From: an uncultured Oscillospiraceae bacterium
Lineage (GTDB): Bacteria > Bacillota > Clostridia > Oscillospirales > Oscillospiraceae
DNA: 64,000 nucleotides
Reading direction: 5' to 3'
Assembly: GCA_944386845.1 (NCBI GenBank)
Contig: CALXCP010000005.1
Coordinates: 1 to 64,000, forward strand
The notes beneath the pieces were generated by a model, which saw only the letters and a program-made list of their open reading frames with translations, ran no database searches and was not told where the DNA came from. The stretch's first letter is position 1, and each line of letters starts with the position of its first letter. The position numbers and the translations under genes were made by a program. Below, one piece after another: positions 16,396 through 24,563 of the stretch.

Positions 16396-17586
16396 TCAGC
16401 CCACGCCCAGGGCGGCGGCCAGGTTCTCCAGGGTCAGCTGGTTCTCGATGACGTCCACATAGGTGTCATAGCCGGTCTCCGGATTGTAGCGGCCCATCAG
16501 GCTCTCCATGACGGAGTCGGCGATGGGCTGCTGCCCGTCGACGCAGAACACGTCCATGTACAGGTCCACATTTTCGCTGGTCACGACGATGGGGGTGGTC
16601 TGGAAGTGGCAGGCCAGGCCATTCTCGTCCACGATCTTATAGCCGTCCAGATAGTTGATCACCAGCGAGGCGCCCAGCATCGGGGGCAGGGTGGTGCCGT
16701 CGTTGCCGCCGGCCACCACGCCCTCCTTGATCAGGCTGGCGGAGTCGCTGTCCACGTTGGAGACGTAGATCTTCAGGTGGTCGGAGATGCCCAGGTTCTC
16801 AGAGGCGGTCACAGAGCCGGGGACATAGTCGCCCACGAAGCAGTAGATGCAGTCGGCCTCGCGGTTGGCGGACAGCAGGTCGCCGGCCTTGGTGGTGGCC
16901 TCAGAGGCGTCGGTGCAGCGGGCCTCGTCCAGCACGGTGCCGCCCAGGCCCTCGAAGGTCTCACGGAAGCCCTGGGAGCGCTGGTCGTGGTTGGTGTCGC
17001 CGATGTTGCCGCCGATCATGACGGCGGTGCGGCAGCCGTCATCCCAGGCCAGCTGCGCCAGCTGCGCGCCGGCCAGGATGCAGTCGGCGTCCACGGATCC
17101 GGCGAAGTACTCGCACTCGGTCAGCATGCTGAACTGGTCCTCGGTGCCGATGCCGGTGTGCAGGGAGAAGGGGGTCTGGGCCTCGGTGAAGATGTCGATG
17201 ACACGGGGCAGGGTGGTGGCCGTGTTGCAGTAGACGTTGGCGCCGTCCACCTCAGCGCCCACGAACTTCTGCATGTTCTGGACGATGAGGTCGGAGGTAT
17301 AGTCGTCGGACACGTTCATGGAGGTGCAGCCGAAGTTGTCGATGGCGTACAGGCTGGCCTCATTCAGCAGCTCCAGCATGGGCACGCCGGTGCCCCAGAT
17401 GTTGGCCCCGATCAGCCAGTTCTCAGCCTCGGCGGCGGTGCCGCCGGTCTCAGCGGGCTCGCCGCCGGTCTCCGCGGGGGCGCCCCCGGTCTCGGCAGGG
17501 GTATCGTTGTTGCTGCAGGCCGCGCAGCCCAGCATCATGACCAGAGCCACGATCAGGGCCAGGAGCTTGGATACGTTCTTTTTCAT
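16396..17586 (-). CDS. ABC-type solute-binding lipoprotein (sugar-binding Peripla_BP_4 type), copy 1
   Basis: This is a 396-residue extracellular solute-binding lipoprotein for an RbsABC-type importer. The start is the ATG at 17586 behind AGGAGGAAAG. The signal peptide MKKNVSKLLALIVALVMMLG ends in CAAC, where either cysteine could be lipidated. A linker with repeated PAETGG units follows, then a bilobed periplasmic-binding fold (IGANIWGTGVPMLELLNEA near the start, IGGNIGDTNHDQRSQGF mid-way). It is unusually cysteine-rich for the family. Substrate is unknown. It has its own leader and is bounded by terminators, so it is expressed alone. A paralogue at 24564-25757 shares most of the sequence, including a 198-base stretch with one mismatch (16750-16947). 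Confidence 0.88.
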   Translation of the reverse strand: MKKNVSKLLALIVALVMMLGCAACSNNDTPAETGGAPAETGGEPAETGGTAAEAENWLIGANIWGTGVPMLELLNEASLYAIDNFGCTSMNVSDDYTSDLIVQNMQKFVGAEVDGANVYCNTATTLPRVIDIFTEAQTPFSLHTGIGTEDQFSMLTECEYFAGSVDADCILAGAQLAQLAWDDGCRTAVMIGGNIGDTNHDQRSQGFRETFEGLGGTVLDEARCTDASEATTKAGDLLSANREADCIYCFVGDYVPGSVTASENLGISDHLKIYVSNVDSDSASLIKEGVVAGGNDGTTLPPMLGASLVINYLDGYKIVDENGLACHFQTTPIVVTSENVDLYMDVFCVDGQQPIADSVMESLMGRYNPETGYDTYVDVIENQLTLENLAAALGVG

Positions 17587-17716
17587 ATTCTTTCCTCCTT
17601 GATATTTTTGTGTTCGCGCTTCCCCGCCACGCCGGCCGTTGGCCATGCGCCCGGCGCTGCGGGGCTATATCAGATCCGGAGCATCGCTCCGGGTCCGACG
17701 CCTGTTCCTTCCCGCG
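17587..17716 (-). promoter_or_regulatory. Structured 5' leader of solute-binding protein copy 1
   Basis: The roughly 120 bases before the start codon align with those before copy 2 (25758-25880). Read on the minus strand, both have a TCCGGAG/CTCCGGA inverted repeat, a TGATATA element, a longer G+C-rich stem (CCGGGCGC to GGCCGGCG) and the same GCGCGAACAC-AATATCAAGGAGG end. Base changes between the copies in the first stem partly preserve pairing. The inverted repeat could be a DNA operator or an RNA hairpin, and the promoter -10 may be GATATA. Confidence 0.5.
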
Positions 17717-17742
17717 CCTCGTGAAGGCGCTCGCCTTTTATG

Positions 17743-17786
17743 AAAAGCCTCCAATGCGGCACAGGGGCACCGTATTGGAGGCTTTT
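17743..17786 (-). terminator. Terminator of flavin oxidoreductase 1
   Basis: 17-base arms (17743-17759 and 17770-17786) begin with AAAAGCCTCC and end with GGAGGCTTTT, giving T-runs on both strands. It separates flavin oxidoreductase 1 from solute-binding protein 1. Confidence 0.85.
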
Positions 17787-17809
17787 GCAAAGTCCCGGTC
17801 TCTCGGAGG

Positions 17810-19771
17810 TCAGATGTTGAGCGCGGTGAAGTAGCCGCCGTGGACGGCCCAAAGGGCGGTGCCCGGCTTGACGCAGTCGCCGATGGCGAAGAATTCGGGG
17901 TCCGCCTCGGTATCCCGCAGCGCCTCGCGCACGTCGCTCAGCGGCTTGCGCCCCGCGCCCACGAACACGGTGTCGGCGGGGATGAGGCGCTCCTCGCCGT
18001 CCGCCCCGACCACCACCAGGCCGTCGTCCCGGATCTCCTTGGCGGTGGTGTTGAGCAGGATCTCCACCTGGCCGCGCAGCTCCACGTCCAGGCCGACGCG
18101 GTGGAAGAAGTGGGCGTCCTGGGCCCAGTTGTCCTTCATCTCCACGATCGTCACCTTCTTGCCCTCACGCTTGAGGTGGACCGCGGTCTCGCAGCCGACC
18201 AGACCGCCGCCGATGATGACCACTCTGTCGCCGAACTCAGGCATGGTGTCGCGGCTCAGGTCCGCGGGGAAGAGCACGTTCTTCTTGTCGATCCCGGGGA
18301 TGGGGGGGACCAGGTCCACCGAGCCCACGGCGCAGATGAGGGTGTCGGGCGCGATCTCGTCCACCAGCTCACGGGTGACAGGGGTGTTCATCCTGACGTC
18401 GATGTTCTTGTAGCTCCTGACCTGCCGGATCAGCCACTGGGAGAACTTATAGTAATTCTTCTTGAAGGGGATGTGCTTCTCACAGAGGATCTGTCCGCCC
18501 AGCGCGCCCGTCGCTTCACAGAGGATGACATGGTGGCCGCGCTCCGCCGCCTTGACGGCGGCCTGCATGCCGGCCGGGCCGCCGCCGGCGATCAGCACCT
18601 TTTTCAGCTCCCTGGGGGGCTGGACGCACCTCACATCCAGCTCATTGCCGCACTCCGGGTTCAGGGTGCACCAGATCAGCCGGGTGGTGGGGACGATGGA
18701 CTGGCAGGCCATGCAGCGCATGCAGGTGCGGATCTCCTCCGGCTTTCCGGCCCGGGCCTTCCTGGGCCAGTCGGGGTCGCAGACCAGGGCCCGGGCCAGG
18801 CAGACCACGTCGGCCTTGCCGCTGGCGATGATCTCCTCGGCCATGGCGGGGTCGCTGATCGCGCCCACGCAGGCCACGGGGATCTTCACGTGCTTTTTCA
18901 CCTCGGCGGCGAACTGCACGTTGCAGCCCTCCTCATAGAACATGTCGGGATGGGTGCGGACGAAGTTGTCCAACACCTCATGGTTGCCGCAGGAGATGTG
19001 GATCATGTCCAGATAGGGCTCCAGGCACTGGGCGATGCGGCAGCCCTCGTCGATGCGGTAGCCCCCCTCGTAGATCTCGTCGCCGCTCATGCGGAAATCG
19101 ACGGCCAGCTGGTCGCCCACCGCCTCGCGGATGGCCTTCAGGATCCGGATCGGGAAGCGGCAGCGGTTCTCGGTGCTCCCGCCGTACTCGTCGGTGCGGG
19201 TGTTGACGGCCGGGGAGAGGAACTGGTTCAGCATCCAGCCGTGGCCGCCGTGGAGGATGATCATCTCATAGCCGCACATGAGCGCCTTGCGCGCGGAGTC
19301 CGCATAGCACTCGGCGATGCGGGCCATCTCCGCCTCGTCCATGGCCACGACGTGGGTGCCGTTCTCCATGAACATCTCCACCGGCCCGTAGGACGTCCGG
19401 CCGGTGGCCTCCGGGTTGGCCAGGCCGGGGACCATGCCGAACATGCCGGCGTGGCTGAGCTCCATCACGGGGACGCAGTCATAGCGCTTGATGGTGCGGG
19501 CGCACCGGGTCAGGGAGGGGATGACCAGGGGGTCGTCCATGCACATCTGCTTGATGAGCGCGCGGCCCTCATGGCTCACGCAGCAGTCGCCCACACAACT
19601 GGACGCGGCGCCGCCTCTGGCCCGCGCCTCATGGGTGGCGATATTGAAATCGGCCAGGTGCCGGTTCTCAGACTGCTCAGGCAGCCCCATGGGGGCAGAC
19701 ATGATGCGGTTCTTCAGGGTGACCCGCCCCACTTTGATGGGAGAAAACAGGTGGGGATAATACTTGTTCAT
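17810..19771 (-). CDS. NADH:flavin / Fe-S oxidoreductase, 2,4-dienoyl-CoA reductase (FadH/BaiCD/BaiH) family, paralogue 1
   Basis: The 653-residue enzyme has an N-terminal old-yellow-enzyme TIM barrel that binds FMN, a 4Fe-4S cluster motif, and C-terminal FAD and NAD(P) domains. The family reduces activated C=C bonds in enoates, dienoyl-CoAs, bile acids or aromatic rings. The start is the ATG at 19771, eight bases after GGAGG. Visible motifs are FSPIKVGRVTLKNRIMSAPM, ILHGGHGWMLNQFLSP, TRTDEYGGSTENRCRFP, the cluster cysteines C350-C353-C356-C368 (CX2CX2CX11C, one residue shorter than E. coli FadH), VLIAGGGPAGMQAAVKAAERG for FAD and VVIIGGGLVGCETAVHL for NAD(P). Its neighbours are a LysR regulator upstream and a solute-binding protein downstream. 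Substrate is unknown. Confidence 0.9.
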   Translation of the reverse strand: MNKYYPHLFSPIKVGRVTLKNRIMSAPMGLPEQSENRHLADFNIATHEARARGGAASSCVGDCCVSHEGRALIKQMCMDDPLVIPSLTRCARTIKRYDCVPVMELSHAGMFGMVPGLANPEATGRTSYGPVEMFMENGTHVVAMDEAEMARIAECYADSARKALMCGYEMIILHGGHGWMLNQFLSPAVNTRTDEYGGSTENRCRFPIRILKAIREAVGDQLAVDFRMSGDEIYEGGYRIDEGCRIAQCLEPYLDMIHISCGNHEVLDNFVRTHPDMFYEEGCNVQFAAEVKKHVKIPVACVGAISDPAMAEEIIASGKADVVCLARALVCDPDWPRKARAGKPEEIRTCMRCMACQSIVPTTRLIWCTLNPECGNELDVRCVQPPRELKKVLIAGGGPAGMQAAVKAAERGHHVILCEATGALGGQILCEKHIPFKKNYYKFSQWLIRQVRSYKNIDVRMNTPVTRELVDEIAPDTLICAVGSVDLVPPIPGIDKKNVLFPADLSRDTMPEFGDRVVIIGGGLVGCETAVHLKREGKKVTIVEMKDNWAQDAHFFHRVGLDVELRGQVEILLNTTAKEIRDDGLVVVGADGEERLIPADTVFVGAGRKPLSDVREALRDTEADPEFFAIGDCVKPGTALWAVHGGYFTALNI

Positions 19772-19825
19772 GTGCATTCCCTCCAAATCAGGCGCGGAGC
19801 CCGCGCAGGATATTTGTGTGTTTTT

Positions 19826-19873
19826 ATTATAGCAGAGGGGCTGCGCGGGCCGCAATCAACAACGGATATCCGT
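19826..19873 (-). promoter_or_regulatory. Promoter and putative LysR operator of flavin oxidoreductase 1
   Basis: On the minus strand a -10 TATAAT (19831-19826) lies about 50 bases before the start codon and lacks a good -35. A perfect 12-base palindrome ACGGATATCCGT (19862-19873) sits about 30 bases further upstream, where LysR-type activators usually bind. Activation by the LysR encoded next door is an inference. Confidence 0.55.
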
Positions 19874-19923
19874 ATTAAACAAATAGTTGACGAGCAGGAG
19901 GCGCGGACGCCGTCCCCGCGAAA

Positions 19924-19955
19924 AAAATGACCGCACCCGGCGGTGCGGTCATTTT
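19924..19955 (-). terminator. Terminator of LysR regulator 1
   Basis: 14-base perfect arms (19924-19937 and 19942-19955) with a four-base loop. On the minus strand the hairpin is followed by a seven-T run. It starts eight bases after the LysR stop codon. Confidence 0.9.
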
Positions 19956-19963
19956 CCGGGCGC

Positions 19964-20866
19964 TCAGGCCGGACGGGTGTCCTCGCCGCTGTTCACGGCG
20001 CTTTTCATGAGCTCCCACATCCTCTCCGCGGGCTCGGAGAGGCGCTTGTTCTTGCTCTTGATCAGGTAGATGCTCCACAGATAGTTCTCGTTGTCGATGG
20101 GGATGGTGCGCACCTGCTCCCGGGCCAGGCGCCGGGCCAGGCTCTCCGTGGTGATCCCGGAGCACAGCCCGTTCTCCACGATGGCGAACATGGCCAGCAC
20201 ATACTCCGCCGTAAAGACGACCTCCGGCCGGAAGCCCTCCCGCTCGCACAGAGTGATCAACGACGAGTTCGTCCGGTTCTCCTTGCTCAGGATACACAGG
20301 GGGACGCCCTTCAGGTCGGCGATCCTGACGTGCTCCCGGTCCGCCAGAGGGCCATCCCGCGGGGTGATCAGCGCATGGCGGATGCTGAGCAGGTGGATGT
20401 GGTCATAGGTCTCCGGGTCGAAGGGGCTGGCCACGATGGCCAGCTCCGAGATGCCGTACAGGATGTCGTCCTCACACTGCTTGTCGCTGGCCTCATGGAT
20501 CGCCAGGTGAAGGTCGGGCCACAGGCTCTTGTACTGCTTCAGCACCGGGCCGGCGTACTCCTCGATGGTCCCCTGGGCCAGGGAGATCCGGCAGGTGGCG
20601 CCCGAGCGCCTGTGGGCGCTGAAGAAGTCCAGGCACTCGTCCCGGGCCGCCAGCATCTTTTTCGCCCTGGGGTAGAGGTACTCGGCGTGCTCCGTGGGGA
20701 TGATCCCCTTCTGGGTCCTGGCGAACAGCTTCTCCCCCAGCTCCGTCTCCAGCCGGTGCATGGATGCGCTGATCCCCTGGACGGACAGGAAGCACTCCTC
20801 GGCGGCCTTGGTCAGGTTCTTGTTGTTGTAGATGGACACGAAGTATCGCAGCTGCTGCAGCTCCAT
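19964..20866 (-). CDS. LysR family transcriptional regulator 1
   Basis: The 300-residue protein has an N-terminal winged helix (MELQQLRYFVSIYNNKNLTK, then SVQGISASMHRLETELGEKLF) and a C-terminal periplasmic-binding-like effector domain. The ATG at 20866 is preferred over the TTG at 20869 because of spacing from GGAGGG. It lies between the ABC transporter operon and flavin oxidoreductase 1, all on one strand but separated by terminators. The likely target is the palindrome upstream of flavin oxidoreductase 1. The effector is probably a substrate or product of the pathway. The recognition helix carries the VQGIS variant of the usual QPALS motif, shared as (S/P)QGIS or SQGMS by the other two LysR proteins here. 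Confidence 0.92.
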   Translation of the reverse strand: MELQQLRYFVSIYNNKNLTKAAEECFLSVQGISASMHRLETELGEKLFARTQKGIIPTEHAEYLYPRAKKMLAARDECLDFFSAHRRSGATCRISLAQGTIEEYAGPVLKQYKSLWPDLHLAIHEASDKQCEDDILYGISELAIVASPFDPETYDHIHLLSIRHALITPRDGPLADREHVRIADLKGVPLCILSKENRTNSSLITLCEREGFRPEVVFTAEYVLAMFAIVENGLCSGITTESLARRLAREQVRTIPIDNENYLWSIYLIKSKNKRLSEPAERMWELMKSAVNSGEDTRPA

Positions 20867-20907
20867 CAAGCGCCCTCCTTTCGCCGGAACGGTCTGGAAA
20901 ATGTGGG

Positions 20908-20940
20908 GAAAGGCAGGGTCCCGTCAGGGCCCTGCCTTTC
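20908..20940 (-). terminator. Terminator of the ABC transporter operon
   Basis: GAAAGGCAGGG (20908-20918) pairs with CCCTGCCTTTC (20930-20940). It lies 17 bases after the last permease stop. The T-run is short (TTTCCCC). Confidence 0.7.
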
Positions 20941-20956
20941 CCGCGGATCTCGGATG

Positions 20957-21949
20957 TCAGGTGGTCTCCGCGTTCTCGCTCGCGGCAGTCTCCAGCTTGG
21001 CCGCAGGATTCTTTCTCTTGCGGTTGTTCGCGCGGATCGTGATGAACAGGATCAGCAGCAGGAGGATACCTTCCAGCATCTCCGAATACTCCGTGGCGGA
21101 GTAGCCCATCAGGGACAGGCCCAGGATGATCAGGGTGATGGAGATGGAACCGAGGATGAACTTGTAGAATTTCGCGGTGTGGCCGCCGGTGACCAGCACG
21201 CCGCCGAAATAGATGGCCATGGCCACCTTCATCTCGGCGAAGGAGCCCATCTGCATGCTGGTGCCGCCCACGGTGATCAGGTTGAAGATGGCGGCCACGC
21301 CGGTCATCAGGCCGGAGATGGCGAACACCAGGAACTTCATCTTGGTGACGGGAATGCCCACGTTCCGGGCGGTCTCCTCGTTCTCACCGATCGCCTTGCT
21401 GTAGCGCCCGACCCGGGTGAACTCCAGCACATAGCAGGTGATCGCGCAGATCACGATGAAGGCGGGGAACTTGATGTACCAGCTGTTCAGCACCTGCAGG
21501 CTCTCCGGGATGAGCTGGGAGTTGAAGATCGTCAGCAGGTAGGTGGCCACGCCGCGCATGCCGATCAGCATGGCGATGGACACCATGAAGGACGGGACCT
21601 TGCACTTGGCCACCAGGAAGCCGTTGAGGGAGCCCAGCAGGATGCCCATGATGACGGCCGTCGGGAACAGCAGCCAGGCCACGCCGGTGGCCTGGGCCAC
21701 CGTGTTGGCGATGATGCCGGCCACGGCCATGTTCACGCCCACGGACAGGTCCGTGGAGCCCTGCGCCACCACGAAGATCATGCCGCAGGCCAGCAGGATC
21801 GTCTGGATGGACTGGTCGACCAGAAGGCTCAGGTTGTAGGAATTCAGGATCTTGCCGCCCGTGGCCACCGCGAAGAACGCGAGGATCACCACGAACGCGA
21901 TCACAGGGACGATATCGCCCAAGGTAATATTGACCTTTTTCTCCTTCAT
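20957..21949 (-). CDS. ABC transporter permease, RbsC type (second)
   Basis: This is a 330-residue inner-membrane permease of the BPD_transp_2 family, which forms the channel of carbohydrate or nucleoside importers. It has about nine to ten hydrophobic segments, with the typical GSTDLSVGVNMAVAGIIANT stretch in the first half and GVLVTGGHTAKFYKFILGSI in the second. Its start codon overlaps the ATPase stop by one base (TGATG). It is the last gene of the SBP2-permease-ATPase-permease operon. Such importers use two different permeases, as here. The C-terminal tail is basic. Confidence 0.9.
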   Translation of the reverse strand: MKEKKVNITLGDIVPVIAFVVILAFFAVATGGKILNSYNLSLLVDQSIQTILLACGMIFVVAQGSTDLSVGVNMAVAGIIANTVAQATGVAWLLFPTAVIMGILLGSLNGFLVAKCKVPSFMVSIAMLIGMRGVATYLLTIFNSQLIPESLQVLNSWYIKFPAFIVICAITCYVLEFTRVGRYSKAIGENEETARNVGIPVTKMKFLVFAISGLMTGVAAIFNLITVGGTSMQMGSFAEMKVAMAIYFGGVLVTGGHTAKFYKFILGSISITLIILGLSLMGYSATEYSEMLEGILLLLILFITIRANNRKRKNPAAKLETAASENAETT

Positions 21950-23454
21950 CAGATCATCACCTCGATCACAGAATGCTCAGTGAAGTCCTCGTCGCGGCGG
22001 ATGACCTTCTTCACCTTTCCGTCTTTCATGACCACCAGCCGGTCAGCCATGCCCAGCACCTCGGCCAGCTCGTCGGAGATCAGCACCATGGCGACCCCCT
22101 GCTTCTTGGCTTCCTTCATCAGGTTGTAGATGTAGGCCTTCACGCCCACGTCCACGCCGCGGGTGGGGCAGTCCAGAATCAGCAGCTGCAGGTCCTTGGC
22201 CAGCCACCGGCCCAGGTTCACCTTCTGCTTGTTGCCGCCGGACAGGGCGTCCATGGGCTGGAAGATGTCGTTGCACTTCACCGACATCTTGTCCTTCATC
22301 TCGTTGGCCAGCTTGCGGATCTTGGCGGGGGACAGATAGCCCATCGGGCCGCGCATCTCGGTGGCGGAGGGCAGGGCGAAGTTGTCCATGATGGTCGCCT
22401 TGATCATCAGCGCCTGGTTGTCGCGGTCCTTGGGCACGTAGGCCGTGTAGTTCTGCAGCGCCTGGGTGGCGTTTTTGATCTCCATGTTCTGCCGGACCAG
22501 GGTGACCTTGCCCCCCTTCGTCTTCGTCAGGCCGTAGATCACCTCGCCCACCGTGTGGATGCCCGAGTCGCTCAGGCCTGCGAAGCCAAGGATCTCCCCG
22601 GCATGGACCTCGAAGGAGACGTTGGAGATGTTGCCGTCCACGTCGGACAGGTCCTCCGCCCGGAGGATGACCTCGTCGGAGTAGGAGGGGGTGTTGTCCG
22701 AGCGGTAGTAATCGCCCGCCATCTCACGGCCCACCATCATGTTCCGGATGTCGCTGGGGGTGACCTCGCTGGACTTGACGGTGCCGATGACCTCGCCGTC
22801 CCGGAGCACCGTGATGGTGTCGGTGATCGCCACCATCTCCTCGATGTCGTGGGTGATCAGGAGGATGGAGCGGTCCAGCTCCTTGAACTTCTTGATCAGC
22901 TCATACAGCTTGTTGCGGTTGTTCAGGGAGAGGGACTGGGTCACCTCGTCCAGGATCAGGATGTCCGGGTCGTTGGACAGGGCCCGGGCCAGCTCCACCA
23001 TCTTGCGGGTCTCGATGCCGGTGCCGTCCATGGTGCTGTTCAGGGGCACCCGGGGCAGGCCCCACTTGTCGAACTCGGCATAGGCGGCCTCCTGCATCTT
23101 CTTCAGGTTGACCACGCCCAGCTTGGAGAACTTCCCCGTGTGCCCCAGGAACACGTTCACCGAGGCGGGCAGGGAGCCGATCACGCCCAGCTCCTGCAGC
23201 ACCATGGAGATCCCGTGGGCGTTGGCGTCCAGCGGGCTGGAGGGGTGGTAGGGCTCTCCCTTCAGCTTCATGGTGCCGGAATCGCTGCCGTACAGGCCGG
23301 CGATCTGGGACAGGAGGGTGGACTTGCCGGAGCCGTTCTCGCCGATGATCCCGCGGATCTCGCCGCGCTCCAGGTCCAGGTCGATGTCCACGTTGGCGTG
23401 GGTGGGGCCGAAGTACTTGTTCAGCCCGCGGATCTCAAGGATCTTCTCGCCCAT
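21949..23454 (-). CDS. ABC transporter ATP-binding protein, RbsA/MglA type
   Basis: This 501-residue protein has two ABC ATPase domains in tandem, standard for ribose/galactose-type importers. The N-terminal domain has Walker A GENGSGKST (about residues 38-46), the signature region RKMVELARALSNDPDILIL and DEVTQSLSL. The C-terminal domain has the degenerate Walker A GFAGLSDSGI and the signature LSGGNKQKVNLGRWL. The MglA/RbsA fold is clear. In the N-terminal signature the canonical LSGGQ appears as TGIETRKMVELA, a departure worth noting that is seen in some family members. Start and stop codons overlap those of the flanking permeases. Confidence 0.93.
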   Translation of the reverse strand: MGEKILEIRGLNKYFGPTHANVDIDLDLERGEIRGIIGENGSGKSTLLSQIAGLYGSDSGTMKLKGEPYHPSSPLDANAHGISMVLQELGVIGSLPASVNVFLGHTGKFSKLGVVNLKKMQEAAYAEFDKWGLPRVPLNSTMDGTGIETRKMVELARALSNDPDILILDEVTQSLSLNNRNKLYELIKKFKELDRSILLITHDIEEMVAITDTITVLRDGEVIGTVKSSEVTPSDIRNMMVGREMAGDYYRSDNTPSYSDEVILRAEDLSDVDGNISNVSFEVHAGEILGFAGLSDSGIHTVGEVIYGLTKTKGGKVTLVRQNMEIKNATQALQNYTAYVPKDRDNQALMIKATIMDNFALPSATEMRGPMGYLSPAKIRKLANEMKDKMSVKCNDIFQPMDALSGGNKQKVNLGRWLAKDLQLLILDCPTRGVDVGVKAYIYNLMKEAKKQGVAMVLISDELAEVLGMADRLVVMKDGKVKKVIRRDEDFTEHSVIEVMI

Positions 23455-24446
23455 TACTTTACGACCCCCTTCTTGCCCCAGCTGCCGATGATGCCAAAGA
23501 TGATCAGGAACGCGCCCAGGCAGGCCTCCTGCAGGGTGCCGGAGGGGATGCCCATCAGGGTGAGGAAGTTGAAGGCAGCGTAGATAAAGAACGCGCAGAT
23601 GGGGACCGCGATGATGATGTTGATCTTCCGCTCCAGGATCTGGGCGAGAAGGACGACGGCCATGGGCTGGAACACCATGAACATACTGGTCAGACCGGTC
23701 TTCACCGTCGTGCGGACGTTGGTGCTCTGCTGCACCACGCAGGCCAGGCCGATGATGATGCCGCAGATGATGCCGACGCAGATGATCGTCTTGGTGATGT
23801 TGACGCCCAGCGCCTTGGCAACGTCCTTATTGCCGCCCATGGCCCGGATATTCAAGCCGACAGTGGTTCGGTTGTAGACGAAGTAAATGACGATCATGCT
23901 GGCCACCAGGAGGATGATGCTCCCGGGGAGCTGACCGAGGGCGCGCAGATGATCCGCCAGGTCGCTGGCCACCAGGGGACCGGTGACCTCGCCCCGGCTC
24001 AGGAACACCGCGCCGGCCTCATAGATGAGGGCCAGGCTGATACCGGCGATCCAGGAGGGGATGCCGGTGAAGGCGAATACGGAGAAGTTGATGAACACGA
24101 GGATCAGGCCGACCAGGACCCCCCCAAGGATCACGCCGGGATATCCGACCGTGTTGCCCAGCATACATGCCGCGAAGGAGCCCAGGACCAGGACGCCGCC
24201 CAGGGACATATCGGTGTATCCGCAGGCCAGCAGGAAGCACAGCGCCCAGGCCACGAAGGTGGGGTAGACCGCGTGGGAGATGATCATCCGGATGTTGGAC
24301 CCGTACAGGAAGTCGCCGCCGGTGACCGCGTTCAGGAGCAGGCACACGATGACGATCACCGCCACGAACCCGATGTAGAAGATCAGGTCCCCCTTCTTGA
24401 TCCCGCCCTTCGCCGCCAGTGTGGGGTTTTCTTGTTGTTTCTGCAT
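23454..24446 (-). CDS. ABC transporter permease, RbsC type (first)
   Basis: This 330-residue polytopic permease is homologous to the second one in the operon. It has an N-terminal cytoplasmic stretch (about 20 residues), then about ten hydrophobic segments including the conserved YTDMSLGGVLVLGSFAACML and a second-half GMNTIKTIICVG-like loop (ALGVNITKTIICVG). The stop overlaps the ATPase start (TAATG). It lies 117 bases downstream of the solute-binding protein, after a hairpin, so it is probably expressed at a lower level than the binding protein from the same promoter. Confidence 0.9.
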   Translation of the reverse strand: MQKQQENPTLAAKGGIKKGDLIFYIGFVAVIVIVCLLLNAVTGGDFLYGSNIRMIISHAVYPTFVAWALCFLLACGYTDMSLGGVLVLGSFAACMLGNTVGYPGVILGGVLVGLILVFINFSVFAFTGIPSWIAGISLALIYEAGAVFLSRGEVTGPLVASDLADHLRALGQLPGSIILLVASMIVIYFVYNRTTVGLNIRAMGGNKDVAKALGVNITKTIICVGIICGIIIGLACVVQQSTNVRTTVKTGLTSMFMVFQPMAVVLLAQILERKINIIIAVPICAFFIYAAFNFLTLMGIPSGTLQEACLGAFLIIFGIIGSWGKKGVVK

Positions 24447-24486
24447 GAGACAAACCTCGCTTTACAGAGCTGTGAGCGTATGCGGC

Positions 24487-24518
24487 GGGGGCGGCCTGCC
24501 CAATGGCGGGCCGCCCCC
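24487..24518 (-). terminator. Hairpin between binding protein and permease
   Basis: 14-base arms (24487-24500 and 24505-24518) with one mismatch and a four-base loop. There is no T-run. An intercistronic hairpin here would protect the binding-protein message or reduce read-through, a common way to make excess binding protein. Confidence 0.55.
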
Positions 24519-24563
24519 TTCGCAGGTCGTCAGCTCAGACTAGACTGGATGCCGATGTGGGGA